Part shown: in pieces, positions 53,583 through 61,660 of the stretch
How positions within the stretch are numbered: the stretch's first letter is position 1
Layout of the letters: each line of letters starts with the position of its first letter
From: M3007 sp046160625
Lineage (GTDB): Bacteria > Bacteroidota > Bacteroidia > Chitinophagales > Saprospiraceae
Reading direction: 5' to 3'
Assembly (NCBI GenBank): GCA_046160625.1
Contig: JBJXGZ010000032.1
Span: forward strand, 97,774-161,773
DNA length: 64,000 nt
Program-made: the position numbers and the translations under genes
The notes under the pieces: model-generated
The model's input: only the letters and a program-made list of their open reading frames with translations
Database searches by the model: none
Told to the model about the DNA's origin: nothing

Positions 53583-54110
53583 ATGGAGAAACCTGGTATT
53601 TCTTAACATGGTGGACTGCCAAGGAACACCGCGCAGGGCGGAATAGAACAGGAACAAGGCTTGTTTTTCTTTATCCAGCATTCTACGCCACCCGTATTTT
53701 TCCATCCAATCCATCGGATAAAATATGAGCGTGGAAAGCACGAAAATGAAATCTTCATTCGGGATTCGGAAATTGCCGTGAATCTTGTTCATCTGGGCAA
53801 TGGCGCGCTGGCCAAAAGGCCCATCATAGCCGTCTTCGGCAAATTTGGTGATGAGGAACCGCGTGTCATCGTATCGTTTTTGGCCGTGTTTGCTGAACTC
53901 GCCCGTTCGGTCGAGCAGGGAGGAAATACTCACGCTGGCGTATGTGGCAAACAAAGCCAGTTCGTTGGCGCGTACCATGTCGAACGGAAATTCATAGCAC
54001 AAGCCAAGGTGGACCATGCGCTGATGATCTTTATGGGGGTCAAGAGCCTCCATTTCTTTGAACACGGCGGGGTTTCGGAAAATGCCAAAGATTTTTTTGT
54101 ATTGTTTCAT
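53505..54110 (-). CDS. MpaB/rubber-oxygenase-like (DUF2236) protein with repeat-derived tail
   Basis: This protein of about 201 residues reads ANELALFATYASVSISSLLD, then KRYDDTRFLITKFAEDGYDG, IHGNFRIPNEDFIFVLSTLI and WMEKYGWRRMLDKEKQALF. These segments fit the ER-bound oxygenase MpaB / rubber-oxygenase domain, a haem or haem-like oxygenase family, as a moderate-confidence call. Family members usually continue well past this point. Here the sequence after LFYSALRG ends with HAAPGSFDPVPLRRVLKQLY, which is encoded by the inverted repeat copy at 53548-53582. So it looks truncated, with its tail replaced by spacer-type DNA. GTG at 54119 is an alternative start. Confidence 0.6.
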   Translation of the reverse strand: MKQYKKIFGIFRNPAVFKEMEALDPHKDHQRMVHLGLCYEFPFDMVRANELALFATYASVSISSLLDRTGEFSKHGQKRYDDTRFLITKFAEDGYDGPFGQRAIAQMNKIHGNFRIPNEDFIFVLSTLIFYPMDWMEKYGWRRMLDKEKQALFLFYSALRGVPWQSTMLRNTRFLHAAPGSFDPVPLRRVLKQLYNTLNGL

Positions 54111-54128
54111 CGTGTTCACAAGATTTTA

Positions 54129-54201
54129 TTTGACAGGATTTACAGGATAAACAGGATTTAAGAGGGCTATGAATCCTGTTTATCCTGTAAATCCTGTCAA
54201 A
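54129..54201. repeat. CAGGAT-family inverted repeat (hairpin R)
   Basis: The arms 54129-54158 and 54172-54201 (30 nt, perfect) read TTTGACAGGATTTACAGG then ATAAACAGGATT and the complement. A54149 pairs with T54181 at the family's variable position. Confidence 0.9.
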
Positions 54202-54248
54202 AAAATGAAATGCAAGAAACCACCCCTTGTGCCACTAGGGATCGGTTT

Positions 54249-55628
54249 TCAAAACTCCAATACAAACCTAGCCCCGCCGCCCGTCGAAGTACTCACCCGA
54301 ATATCTCCCCCGTGCAATTGCATGATCTGCTTGGAAATACTCAATCCTACCCCGCTGCCGGTAGCCTTGGTGGTAAAAAACGGGATGAAAATCTCCTCCA
54401 AAAGTTCGGCGGGAATACCTGGGCCATTGTCTTCTACTTCGATGAAAGGATGGCCTTTTGCATCAGCGCCAGCACGTAGGGTGATGCGGGATTGGGAGAT
54501 TGGGGGATTGGGGGATTGGTTCGATTGGGGGATTGCGGAATTGGACAGCGTCCCCAAAGCTTCGCGCGCATTTTTGACGAGATTTAGCAGCACCATTTCT
54601 AATTGTCCGGCATCTGCGTGGAGACGGAGTGTTTCGGGTTGCACAAAGGACTCTATCTTGATATTCAGGTCTTTACTTTCAGAAACGGCCAGTTGCACCA
54701 CACGCTCCAGCAGGGTTTTGGCCGAAATATCCTCCAGTCTCGGCTGAGGGATAGCACTGAACGAACGGTATGCTTCTACAAAATTGACCAGTCCCCGGCT
54801 GCGCAATGCCACCACTTCCAAGGCTTCTTTAAGGTCAGCACTTGCGGCATTTTTGGGCAGATCATGTTCAACAATTTCCTGTGCCGTTTCTACCAGGGAG
54901 ACAATGGGCGTGACGGAATTCATGATCTCGTGGCGCAATACCCTCGTCAGATTGCGCCAGGCATCTACCTCCTTGCGCTGCAATTCAGGGTGGATATTTT
55001 GAATCGTAAGCAAACGTACAGCGCGGCCCTGAAGGCTTACGCTCACTCCTTGCACGGCCAATTGGCGGTTGGTCTCGGGTTGGTAGAGCATTTTGCCTTT
55101 TGAAGTCAGATTTTGAACAAATTGGGTAAGCGCCTTGTGTCGTTCCGGCAAATCGTGCAGATGGTGTAAGCGGTAAACGCCCAGCAGTTGGAACGCTGCG
55201 CTGTTTGAAACTAGTACGCCCGACTGTGCATCGAACACCAAAATACCAGCGCTGAGGTGCTGCACAATGGTGTTGAGAAACAATAGGTTGGCTTCTTTTT
55301 CGGCGCGTGTTTGGCGGAAAGCTTCCAGCACTTCGTTGAACTGCCGGTTTACCTCGGCAAACGAATCGCCCTTGTCTTTGGCCGACGAAAACCGGATGGC
55401 AAAATCCGAATAACGCACACTTTCAAAGAAACGGGCCAGGCGGCGGTTGGTGTCGTTCACATAACGGAAAAGGTTGAATGCCAGGCCAATAGCGACCATT
55501 CCGAACAAAAAGGAAAGCGCAATCTGTGGCGCACTAAGCATCGCAGCCGTTACTGAGCAGGCAATGGCCACACCCAGCGTCGCGATGCGCCAGGCGAATG
55601 CGAACGAAAAGCTGCGAACAAAGGGCAT
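54249..55628 (-). CDS. NtrY-like sensor histidine kinase
   Basis: This 459-residue protein has two N-terminal hydrophobic segments (IATLGVAIACSVTAAML and IALSFLFGMVAIGLAFNLF), a HAMP-like linker, a PAS domain (LSAGILVFDAQSGVLVSNSA), a HisKA with VLRHEIMNSVTPIVSLVE (phospho-His) and an HATPase with NLVKNAREALG, VEDNGPGIP and GSGVGLSISKQIM. The region between the N box and the next strand carries an extra stretch (IPQSNQSPNPPISQS) encoded by an iterated GGGGGATTG word at 54488-54544. It starts 2 nt after the bestrophin gene stop and is likely paired with the sigma-54 regulator at 57083. Confidence 0.92.
   Translation of the reverse strand: MPFVRSFSFAFAWRIATLGVAIACSVTAAMLSAPQIALSFLFGMVAIGLAFNLFRYVNDTNRRLARFFESVRYSDFAIRFSSAKDKGDSFAEVNRQFNEVLEAFRQTRAEKEANLLFLNTIVQHLSAGILVFDAQSGVLVSNSAAFQLLGVYRLHHLHDLPERHKALTQFVQNLTSKGKMLYQPETNRQLAVQGVSVSLQGRAVRLLTIQNIHPELQRKEVDAWRNLTRVLRHEIMNSVTPIVSLVETAQEIVEHDLPKNAASADLKEALEVVALRSRGLVNFVEAYRSFSAIPQPRLEDISAKTLLERVVQLAVSESKDLNIKIESFVQPETLRLHADAGQLEMVLLNLVKNAREALGTLSNSAIPQSNQSPNPPISQSRITLRAGADAKGHPFIEVEDNGPGIPAELLEEIFIPFFTTKATGSGVGLSISKQIMQLHGGDIRVSTSTGGGARFVLEF
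54488..54544 (-). repeat. In-frame iterated spacer word inside the histidine-kinase gene
   Basis: On the plus strand GGGATTGGGAGATTGGGGGA and following GGGGGATTG units are iterated with a period near 9 nt. On the coding strand this gives CAATCCCCC units. Period 9 keeps the frame open. The related words AAATCCCCAATT lie in spacers at 23483-23513 and near 47640. Confidence 0.75.
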
Positions 55629-55630
55629 AC

Positions 55631-56509
55631 CTAAATTAGTTCGTGAATGTGGATTTGAATCCCGCGAGACATTTTGCCTAATGGCAAGTCATTTTCATCT
55701 GCTCCAAATGGCTCCTCGATTTCTTCTGCGATGAGCTCCAAACTCACCAAAACATAAAAGATAAAGCCAACAATGGGGATTACCAAATAGCCCAATGTAA
55801 ATACAAAGCCGAAGGGCAAAGTAGCCACATAAAACAGAATAAATTTTTTAATAAACACGCTGTAAGAATATGGAATTGGCGTGTTTTTGATTCGCTCACA
55901 GGCCCCGCAAATGTCGGTGAATGATTGCAACTCTGTGTTGAGGAAAAGTAGTTGTTCTCCGGTAATTTTTTTCTCTTCCAACATATCATGCGTTTGTCGC
56001 AACATCAGGGCTGCAATCTGATTGGGGATGTGTTTGTCCAAATCAATTTTTTGTTGGGCATCTGGCGGTAAATCATCAAAAAGTTCGAGTCGGGCATCTT
56101 CCGTGCGCAGGTGATTTTTAAGGGCAATGGCGTACATCGGAATCGCCTGTCTGAAAAAACGGCGATTGAGATCGCCCACCGGCAAAATGGCCGAAAGCTT
56201 CATGGCCAAATTCCGGCTGTTGTTGGTCAATGAACCCCAAAGTTTGCGGCCTTCCCACCAGCGCTCATAGGCGGTATTGGTACGAAATACCAACAAAAAC
56301 GATAGCACAAAGCCCAAAAGCGTGTGCATGACCGTAATATTCCGGAGTTGGTTATTTTCGCTCAGCTGCCATACTTCCATTTCCAGCCAGGCAACCAGGC
56401 CCGAGTAGACGCAAACCCCCAAAATCCAGGGAAACAGCCTCCGAGCTGTATCGGAGCGATGAAAATGAAAAGGCCAGGAGAACCATGCTTTCGGGTCGTG
56501 TGCGATCAT
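55631..56509 (-). CDS. Bestrophin-family (UPF0187) ion channel
   Basis: This 292-residue protein has the bestrophin pattern: TVMHTLLGFVLSFLLVFRTN, AYERWWEGRKLWGSLTNNSR near the N-terminal half, and two later membrane segments (FILFYVATLPFGFVFTLGYL and VIPIVGFIFYVLVSLEL) before EEIEEPFGADENDLPL. Bacterial bestrophins form pentameric channels, cation-selective in the characterised Klebsiella one. The ATG at 56509 (MIAHDPKAWFSWPF) is preferred; the longer frame upstream is translated hairpin S. It ends 2 nt before the histidine kinase start. Confidence 0.9.
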   Translation of the reverse strand: MIAHDPKAWFSWPFHFHRSDTARRLFPWILGVCVYSGLVAWLEMEVWQLSENNQLRNITVMHTLLGFVLSFLLVFRTNTAYERWWEGRKLWGSLTNNSRNLAMKLSAILPVGDLNRRFFRQAIPMYAIALKNHLRTEDARLELFDDLPPDAQQKIDLDKHIPNQIAALMLRQTHDMLEEKKITGEQLLFLNTELQSFTDICGACERIKNTPIPYSYSVFIKKFILFYVATLPFGFVFTLGYLVIPIVGFIFYVLVSLELIAEEIEEPFGADENDLPLGKMSRGIQIHIHELI

Positions 56510-56544
56510 TGGAATACTTTTGCAGGCAAAGAAAATGGGTATAA

Positions 56545-56618
56545 AACCACAAAAGGCACAAAAGGACACAAAAGTTGAACAATCCACCCTTTTGTGTTCT
56601 TTTGTGCCTTTTGTGGTT
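56545..56618. repeat. Inverted repeat (hairpin S) in a divergent promoter region
   Basis: The arms 56545-56574 and 56589-56618 (30 nt, one mismatch) iterate the word AAAAGGCAC. The repeat lies between the divergent bestrophin and MmcQ genes, so it is in the 5' region of both. Confidence 0.85.
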
Positions 56619-56632
56619 CAAAAATCAAAATC

Positions 56633-56986
56633 ATGGTCGAGATAAAAACATTCCATGCCTTCGTGCTTTCGTTGCCCGAAACGGAAGAAAAACCACACTT
56701 TGAAATCACTTCTTTTACTTTAAAGAAAAAGGTGTTTGCCACCTTAAATGCACCACAAAATCGCGCCACGCTCAGGTTTTCGCCAGAAATGCAGGACATA
56801 TTTTCAGCCATCAGCAAAGGCGCGATTTTTCCCGTACCAAACAAATGGGGGCACTACGGCTGGACGCACATCAACCTCGAAACCGCCGAGTGGGAACTTT
56901 GCCAGGATGCTCTGCGAATGGCTTGGTGGGAGGTAGCGCCCAAGGCAATTCAGGCGAAATACCCTGATATGATGTATGATGTATGA
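56633..56986 (+). CDS. MmcQ/YjbR-family protein
   Basis: This 117-residue protein follows the MmcQ/YjbR fold: VEIKTFHAFVLSLPETEEKP, HFEITSFTLKKKVFATL, AIFPVPNKWGHYGWTHINLE and AWWEVAPKAIQAKYPD. YjbR-like proteins have a CyaY-like fold and bind DNA in the few cases tested. The ATG at 56633 is used; the in-frame codons upstream (FFCAFCGSK) are translated hairpin S. The last codons and TGA stop lie inside the 7-bp satellite of repeat T, so the C-terminus PDMMYDV is repeat-derived. Confidence 0.82.
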   Translation: MVEIKTFHAFVLSLPETEEKPHFEITSFTLKKKVFATLNAPQNRATLRFSPEMQDIFSAISKGAIFPVPNKWGHYGWTHINLETAEWELCQDALRMAWWEVAPKAIQAKYPDMMYDV

Positions 56987-57086
56987 TGTATGATGTATGA
57001 TGTATGATGTATTAACGATGAACATTTTCGTGCACGGAGTTGACACATCATACATCATACATCATACATCATACATCATACATCAC
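56969..57086. repeat. 7-bp satellite forming a convergent hairpin (T)
   Basis: Six exact copies of ATGATGT (56969-57010) face five exact copies of its complement ACATCAT plus a partial (57045-57086). Both flanking genes end in TGA codons inside the arrays (56984-56986 on plus, 57085-57083 on minus). The copy number may vary by slippage. Confidence 0.9.
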
Positions 57087-58459
57087 AACTGATACTTCTC
57101 CAGCCTTCGATACAACGAAGCCCGCGTCAGCCCCAACTCCGTCGCCGCTTCCGTAATATTCCCGTGGTATTTTTGCAAAGCCTTCATAATCAATTGTTTT
57201 TCCATGTCGTCGAGGTTCATGGTGGGTAAATCTACTTCACGGTTTTGCCCCGCTTCGCGGAAAAAGAAATCTTCCGGTTGTAATTTTTCGCCTTTCGTCA
57301 TGATGACAGCCCGCTCTACTGCGTGCTGCAATTCGCGGATATTTCCAGGCCATGGATAACGATGCATTTCTTTCAAAAGGGCGGCGCTGAGGCCATTCAC
57401 CGGACGTTTGTATTTCCGTGCAAAATCCTTCAAAAAATGCTGCGCCAAGGGTTCAATGTCATCGGTGCGTTCGCGCAAAGGCGGCAATTGTATTTCGATG
57501 GTATTGATCCGGTAAAGTAGATCCTGCCGAAACGTGCGGTTCTTCACCGAATCAAACAAATTTTGGTTGGTGGCGGTCAACACCCTCACATTCACCGGGC
57601 GCGGGCGATTGGAACCAACGCGCGTGACCGTGCGGTTTTGAAGCACCGTGAGGAGTTTGGCCTGCGAGCCGAGCGAAAGGTTTCCAATTTCATCCAAAAA
57701 AATGGTGCCTCCATCTGCAGCCTCGAAACGGCCTGGGCGGTCGTCACGAGCATCGGTGAACGCACCTTTGACATGTCCAAAAAGCTCGCTTTCGAACAAC
57801 GTCTCGGTAATGGCGCCCATGTCTACCTTCACAAAATTCTCCCTGGCCCTGCTGCTCTGCGCATGGATGGCCTGCGCGACCAAATCTTTACCCGTCCCGT
57901 TTTCGCCCAGCAGCAGCACATTGGCATCCGTTTCTGCCACACGTTGAACCGTTTCCCAGACCTGATGCATAGCACGGCTTTGGAAAATCATTTCCGGCAG
58001 ATCACTCGTGGCTGCAAGGTTTCGGCCCAATTGCTTGGTTTTCAACTGATTATTTTCATCCCTACTGGCTTTGAGCCGAAGTGCGGAAGAGAGTGTGGCA
58101 AGTAATTTTTCATTGTCCCATGGCTTGAGTACAAAATCCGTTGCGCCGTTTTTAATGGCGCGTACCGCCAACTCCACGTCACCATAAGCGGTGATAAGCA
58201 CGACAACGGCACTGGGATCAATTTCCAAAATTCGGGCAAGCCAATCGAATCCCTCTTGTCCGGTGTTTTTGGCACTTCGCCCAAAATTCATGTCGAGCAT
58301 GATGAGTGCATAGCGTTTTTCTTTCAAGAAAACGGGGATTTCCTCGGGGTCGCGGGTAGTATCCACTTCTGCGAAGTGTCGTTTTAAAAAGAGCTTGCCC
58401 GCGCTGAGTACGCCGGGGTTGTCGTCCACGATAAGGAGGGAGGCTTCGTTCATGTCCAT
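57083..58459 (-). CDS. Sigma-54-dependent NtrC-type response regulator
   Basis: This protein of about 458 residues has a receiver (SLLIVDDNPGVLSAGKLF, acceptor Asp in YALIMLDMNFGRS), an AAA+ sigma-54 activator (Walker A LLLGENGTGKDLV, ESELFGHVKGAFTDA with the GAFTGA loop variant GAFTDA, GGTIFLDEIGNLSLGSQ) and a Fis-type HTH at the C-terminus (NITEAATELGLTRASLYRRL). The GAFTGA loop contacts sigma-54, and the change to GAFTDA keeps its core. It probably pairs with the NtrY-like kinase at 54249. Its stop lies in satellite T. Confidence 0.92.
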   Translation of the reverse strand: MDMNEASLLIVDDNPGVLSAGKLFLKRHFAEVDTTRDPEEIPVFLKEKRYALIMLDMNFGRSAKNTGQEGFDWLARILEIDPSAVVVLITAYGDVELAVRAIKNGATDFVLKPWDNEKLLATLSSALRLKASRDENNQLKTKQLGRNLAATSDLPEMIFQSRAMHQVWETVQRVAETDANVLLLGENGTGKDLVAQAIHAQSSRARENFVKVDMGAITETLFESELFGHVKGAFTDARDDRPGRFEAADGGTIFLDEIGNLSLGSQAKLLTVLQNRTVTRVGSNRPRPVNVRVLTATNQNLFDSVKNRTFRQDLLYRINTIEIQLPPLRERTDDIEPLAQHFLKDFARKYKRPVNGLSAALLKEMHRYPWPGNIRELQHAVERAVIMTKGEKLQPEDFFFREAGQNREVDLPTMNLDDMEKQLIMKALQKYHGNITEAATELGLTRASLYRRLEKYQL

Positions 58460-58528
58460 GATTTGGTTGCTGGTGCAAAGACAACGCTTGCAGCCTAGCG
58501 AATGCAAATCAAGGGATTTTTTTTAGAA

Positions 58529-59728
58529 TCAAGGCTCAAAGAAACCCACACTCGAGCCAACCCACTCCTTGCCTTTGTTGTAGCGCACGCCCACCATCTC
58601 GCCTTTGCTCATGCGCACGAGGTTGTTCACGAGACGTGGCGCAGGCCAGCCCTTGTTCCAGAGGAGCATCATGCGGATTTCGCATTTGGACGGCTCTGCC
58701 GGGTTTGTCGTTTGCACGCCAGGGATGTATTCCACCTTTTGTTGAAGAATAAAATTAGTTGGGTCGTCCACAGATTCCACGTCTTCTCGGGTGATGTTGA
58801 TCTTCACGCCTTGCCCGGAAAAGGAGAAGAGCGGCTTCAAAACCCAATTTTGGAGATCATCCGGGATAGATTTTAATTCATTGACAAAGAGCGTTTTAGG
58901 CACAAATTCGCTTTGAATAAATGGCAGCGAATGCTTCGAGATACGAAAAAACCAGTTGGGGTGGCCCACCCATTCGGCATTCACCTCGGTAGTCATGTCC
59001 CATTCTCGGGGGAGATCGGCGCGACGTTCGAGTTCGTCAAAAATGATGCGGTTGTAAATACGTTCCACGCCTACGCGCCGTCCGCTCTCGTCAAGATAGT
59101 ACAGATCGCGGCCCTCACGTTTGAGTTTAGAAAGACATAAAACCTTGATTCCCAGATATTTTCTGCTTCCCCAAAAATCAATGCGCGTGTTTTGTTTTTC
59201 GGGTTCCACCTCCAGCAAGATGGTGTTTTCTGGCCTGGAATTGCCTACAATCAGCTCCCGAAGCAGCTCAATATAGCCGGCTTCGTCAATTCCCCCGAAA
59301 AGATGATGAAATTCAGAAGGAATATCAAAATGCTGCCGATAGCTTTTGGCCAGCAAGTGCTGAAAAAAATAGAGCGACGGAAACCCTTGCATTTCAATGA
59401 GTTGCGGACTGAGTTCCCCATTCTCGTCGCGGCAAATGCCAAAGTCAAGTTGCAAGAATTGCGTGTGCGCATCTTCTCCAGGTACCCGCAGATGCTCAGA
59501 CAAGGCAGATTCACTACGGCCCATGAAATCAGGCGCAGTAATGACTTTGCAGATATCCTCCACACCTGTCAGAAGTTTGTTCTTCAGATTCTTGGGTACA
59601 AAAATCGGCGTCTCGGCCATACGGAAAGTGCATGGTTCACCGTAGGCAGTGTTTACCGTGTTGAGGAATGCCTCATATTTTTCTTGTGTGAAAGCGGCAT
59701 TGAACCGCTCGCGGATTTCTGTGTGCAT
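58529..59728 (-). CDS. Hypothetical protein, possibly ATP-grasp fold
   Basis: This 399-residue protein begins MHTEIRERFNAAFTQEKYEA and contains LQLDFGICRDENGELSPQLI, IYNRIIFDELERRADLPREW, NWVLKPLFSFSGQGVKINIT and CEIRMMLLWNKGWPAPRL. The WVLKPLFSFSGQGVK stretch resembles the Lys-Gly loop of ATP-grasp ligases and the later Glu/Asn residues could bind Mg-ATP, but no family is certain. It may be a ligase of unknown substrate. A longer frame upstream to 60322 overlaps uppS antisense and is not used. It ends 69 nt before the regulator's start. Confidence 0.6.
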   Translation of the reverse strand: MHTEIRERFNAAFTQEKYEAFLNTVNTAYGEPCTFRMAETPIFVPKNLKNKLLTGVEDICKVITAPDFMGRSESALSEHLRVPGEDAHTQFLQLDFGICRDENGELSPQLIEMQGFPSLYFFQHLLAKSYRQHFDIPSEFHHLFGGIDEAGYIELLRELIVGNSRPENTILLEVEPEKQNTRIDFWGSRKYLGIKVLCLSKLKREGRDLYYLDESGRRVGVERIYNRIIFDELERRADLPREWDMTTEVNAEWVGHPNWFFRISKHSLPFIQSEFVPKTLFVNELKSIPDDLQNWVLKPLFSFSGQGVKINITREDVESVDDPTNFILQQKVEYIPGVQTTNPAEPSKCEIRMMLLWNKGWPAPRLVNNLVRMSKGEMVGVRYNKGKEWVGSSVGFFEP

Positions 59729-59775
59729 TTTATAAGAATGTGAACTTTTGGAACTTGTGTTCTGAATCTGAAAAG

Positions 59776-59783
59776 TACCTTTG
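59776..59783 (+). promoter_or_regulatory. -7 promoter box upstream of uppS
   Basis: TACCTTTG matches TAnnTTTG, 92 nt before the uppS ATG. This gives a leader of about 85 nt. Confidence 0.4.
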
Positions 59784-59875
59784 TCGGCTTTTGAGAAATA
59801 TGCCCCGTAAGTCTGTTCCTGGGTGATTATTTGGAAAAAACTTAGACCAGAATTAGGGATACCGCCACTTTTACA

Positions 59876-60619
59876 ATGTCTGACCTTAAATCGCAAATTA
59901 ACCCTGACAATGTTCCGCAGCATATTGCCATAATCATGGATGGCAATGGGCGCTGGGCCAAACAAAAGGGCATGCCCCGGGTGCTGGGCCACCGCAGCGG
60001 CGTTAAAAGTGTGCGCGAAGTTACAGAGGCTGCCGCTCAAATCGGCGTAAAATACCTCACCCTCTATGCTTTCAGTACCGAAAACTGGAACCGTCCACCC
60101 GCCGAGGTGATGGCCTTGATGTCGCTTTTGGTAGAGACCATCAAAGGCGAGATCCGCGATTTGAATAAGAATGGCGTCCGCCTCATGGCCATTGGCGACA
60201 TTGACGCGCTTCCCAAGTCTACCCTGAAAACCTTGCGGGATGGTATCGAAAAGACGAAAAACAACACCCGGGTTACCCTGGTGCTCGCGCTCAATTATTC
60301 GGCCAAATGGGAAATATTGCACGCCACACGCCTGCTGGCCGAACAGGTAAAAATGGGCAACTTACAACCGTCCGATATTACTGAAGCAATGTTTGAACGA
60401 GAACTAAGCACCCATGGCATCCCTGATCCGGAACTCCTTATTCGTACCAGTGGAGAAGCGCGGCTATCCAATTTTTTGCTTTGGCAAGTGGCGTACGCAG
60501 AGCTATATTTCACCCCTGTTTTTTGGCCAGACTTTGGTAAAGATGAATTGTTCAAATCCATTTTGAATTACCAAAACCGTGAACGGAGGTTTGGTTTGAT
60601 CAGCGAGCAATTGACCTAA
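59876..60619 (+). CDS. uppS: Isoprenyl transferase (undecaprenyl diphosphate synthase)
   Basis: This 247-residue enzyme carries the cis-prenyltransferase motifs IIMDGNGRWAKQKGMPRVLG, HRSGVKSVREV, YLTLYAFSTENWNRP and the late DPELLIRTSGEARLSNFLLW. It adds isopentenyl diphosphate units to farnesyl diphosphate to make the C55 lipid carrier for peptidoglycan and other envelope polymers. The Asp in MDGNGRW binds Mg2+. Length and motifs are standard for the family. In many Bacteroidota uppS precedes bamA, but here the next gene is a convergent lipoprotein gene beyond hairpin U. Confidence 0.97.
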   Translation: MSDLKSQINPDNVPQHIAIIMDGNGRWAKQKGMPRVLGHRSGVKSVREVTEAAAQIGVKYLTLYAFSTENWNRPPAEVMALMSLLVETIKGEIRDLNKNGVRLMAIGDIDALPKSTLKTLRDGIEKTKNNTRVTLVLALNYSAKWEILHATRLLAEQVKMGNLQPSDITEAMFERELSTHGIPDPELLIRTSGEARLSNFLLWQVAYAELYFTPVFWPDFGKDELFKSILNYQNRERRFGLISEQLT

Positions 60620-60634
60620 GTACCTGAGTTTTAT

Positions 60635-60708
60635 TTAACCGCAGAGACGCAGAGGCGCGGAGTGTTTGAAAATCAACCCTTTGCGTCTCTGTGCCTCTGC
60701 TGTTTATT
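60635..60708. repeat. GCAGAGACGCAGAGG inverted repeat (hairpin U)
   Basis: TAACCGCAGAGACGCAGAGG-like words at 60635-60664 face CTTTGCGTCTCTGTGCCTCT at 60679-60708. The pairing is imperfect. It lies between convergent uppS and the lipoprotein gene. This word is known from many unrelated bacterial genomes. Confidence 0.75.
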
Positions 60709-60725
60709 TTGCTCACTCATATAAG

Positions 60726-61520
60726 TTACTGCCGTGCCTCAAAGGGTAATATTTCCACCCGCTCAATTTTTTTATCCTTCAAAGCCTGTGGTAAACCTGC
60801 ATAATAAACCTGCAGGCTAAACCCTCTTTCCTCCTTGGGCTGCATCGGCCCCTTTCGATCAAAATAAAAGATGGGCTGTATTTCTGGATCATCAGGATTG
60901 ATCAGGGTGTTCATCCAAAGTTTATTGTCGGTTCCATACACGAGGATTTCCAATCTTGGGTTGGAAGCAACCATATCGAGCGGATTACTGATTTTGCCGC
61001 TTAACTGCCAGCCCCTTTCCGCTGAAGATGCTTGCCCAGCCACACCTGGTTCAAACATTTTTATGCCACTCACCCCGGAAGCTGCCAGAATCGGGCCGGG
61101 GTCTTTCGGGATAGCTCCTGCTACTTTGAACTTGCAGGAAGCCGGCTTTCCCGAGAATTCAGTCAAAGGCCAGGATGCAGAAAACGACGTGCGTCCATTC
61201 GGCGGCACCGCATCCGAAAAAGTAGCAACAATAACGGAGGCATGCCTGGAAATAGAAACTGGCTTCCCATTAGCATCAAGCGGCGTAGCATCCAGCCATA
61301 TTTTTTGCCATTTACCCGATGTGTTTGAGCAGATGCCTGTGACAATAAAATACTCCTTCTCCACCCAACAGTTAACATTGTTTATGTTCAGTTCCAAGGG
61401 TTGGGCATTGTCTGGCAGTATAGCCGCATTAAGCGGGGTTTTATTTACGGGAGCTTTTTCCGTGCAGTTTTGAAAGGGAAAAAGGAGGAGCAAAAAGACG
61501 AAAGGGCGAAAATGTATCAT
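60726..61520 (-). CDS. Hypothetical lipoprotein, 264 residues
   Basis: The protein has a lipoprotein-type signal (RPFVFLLLLFPFQNC, Cys about 19) and then a mostly beta-strand body (LELNINNVNCWVEKEYFIVT, WQLSGKISNPLDMVASNPRL, GFSLQVYYAGLPQALKDKKI). Repeated 'N-N-LEI-VYGTDNK'-like strands suggest two immunoglobulin-like or FxLYD-like units, but I recognise no family. It is probably in the periplasm, tethered to a membrane. The ATG at 61520 gives the clean signal peptide. Confidence 0.75.
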   Translation of the reverse strand: MIHFRPFVFLLLLFPFQNCTEKAPVNKTPLNAAILPDNAQPLELNINNVNCWVEKEYFIVTGICSNTSGKWQKIWLDATPLDANGKPVSISRHASVIVATFSDAVPPNGRTSFSASWPLTEFSGKPASCKFKVAGAIPKDPGPILAASGVSGIKMFEPGVAGQASSAERGWQLSGKISNPLDMVASNPRLEILVYGTDNKLWMNTLINPDDPEIQPIFYFDRKGPMQPKEERGFSLQVYYAGLPQALKDKKIERVEILPFEARQ

Positions 61521-61660
61521 AGAGACAAACAATGAACTTGTTCATGGCGGATGTTTGGTGCAAATTTGCAGTAGGATTACAAATTTTCACCCATTTTTGA
61601 TTTGCTTACTTTATGCTAGCATGGCAGCCTTTTCAATAGAATATTCGTTCTGAACCAACC

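Noticed and set aside
59729..60322. N-terminal extension of the ATP-grasp-like gene to 597 residues
   Set aside because: The extra part is antisense to the certain gene uppS and lacks family features; the ATG at 59728 is a good start.
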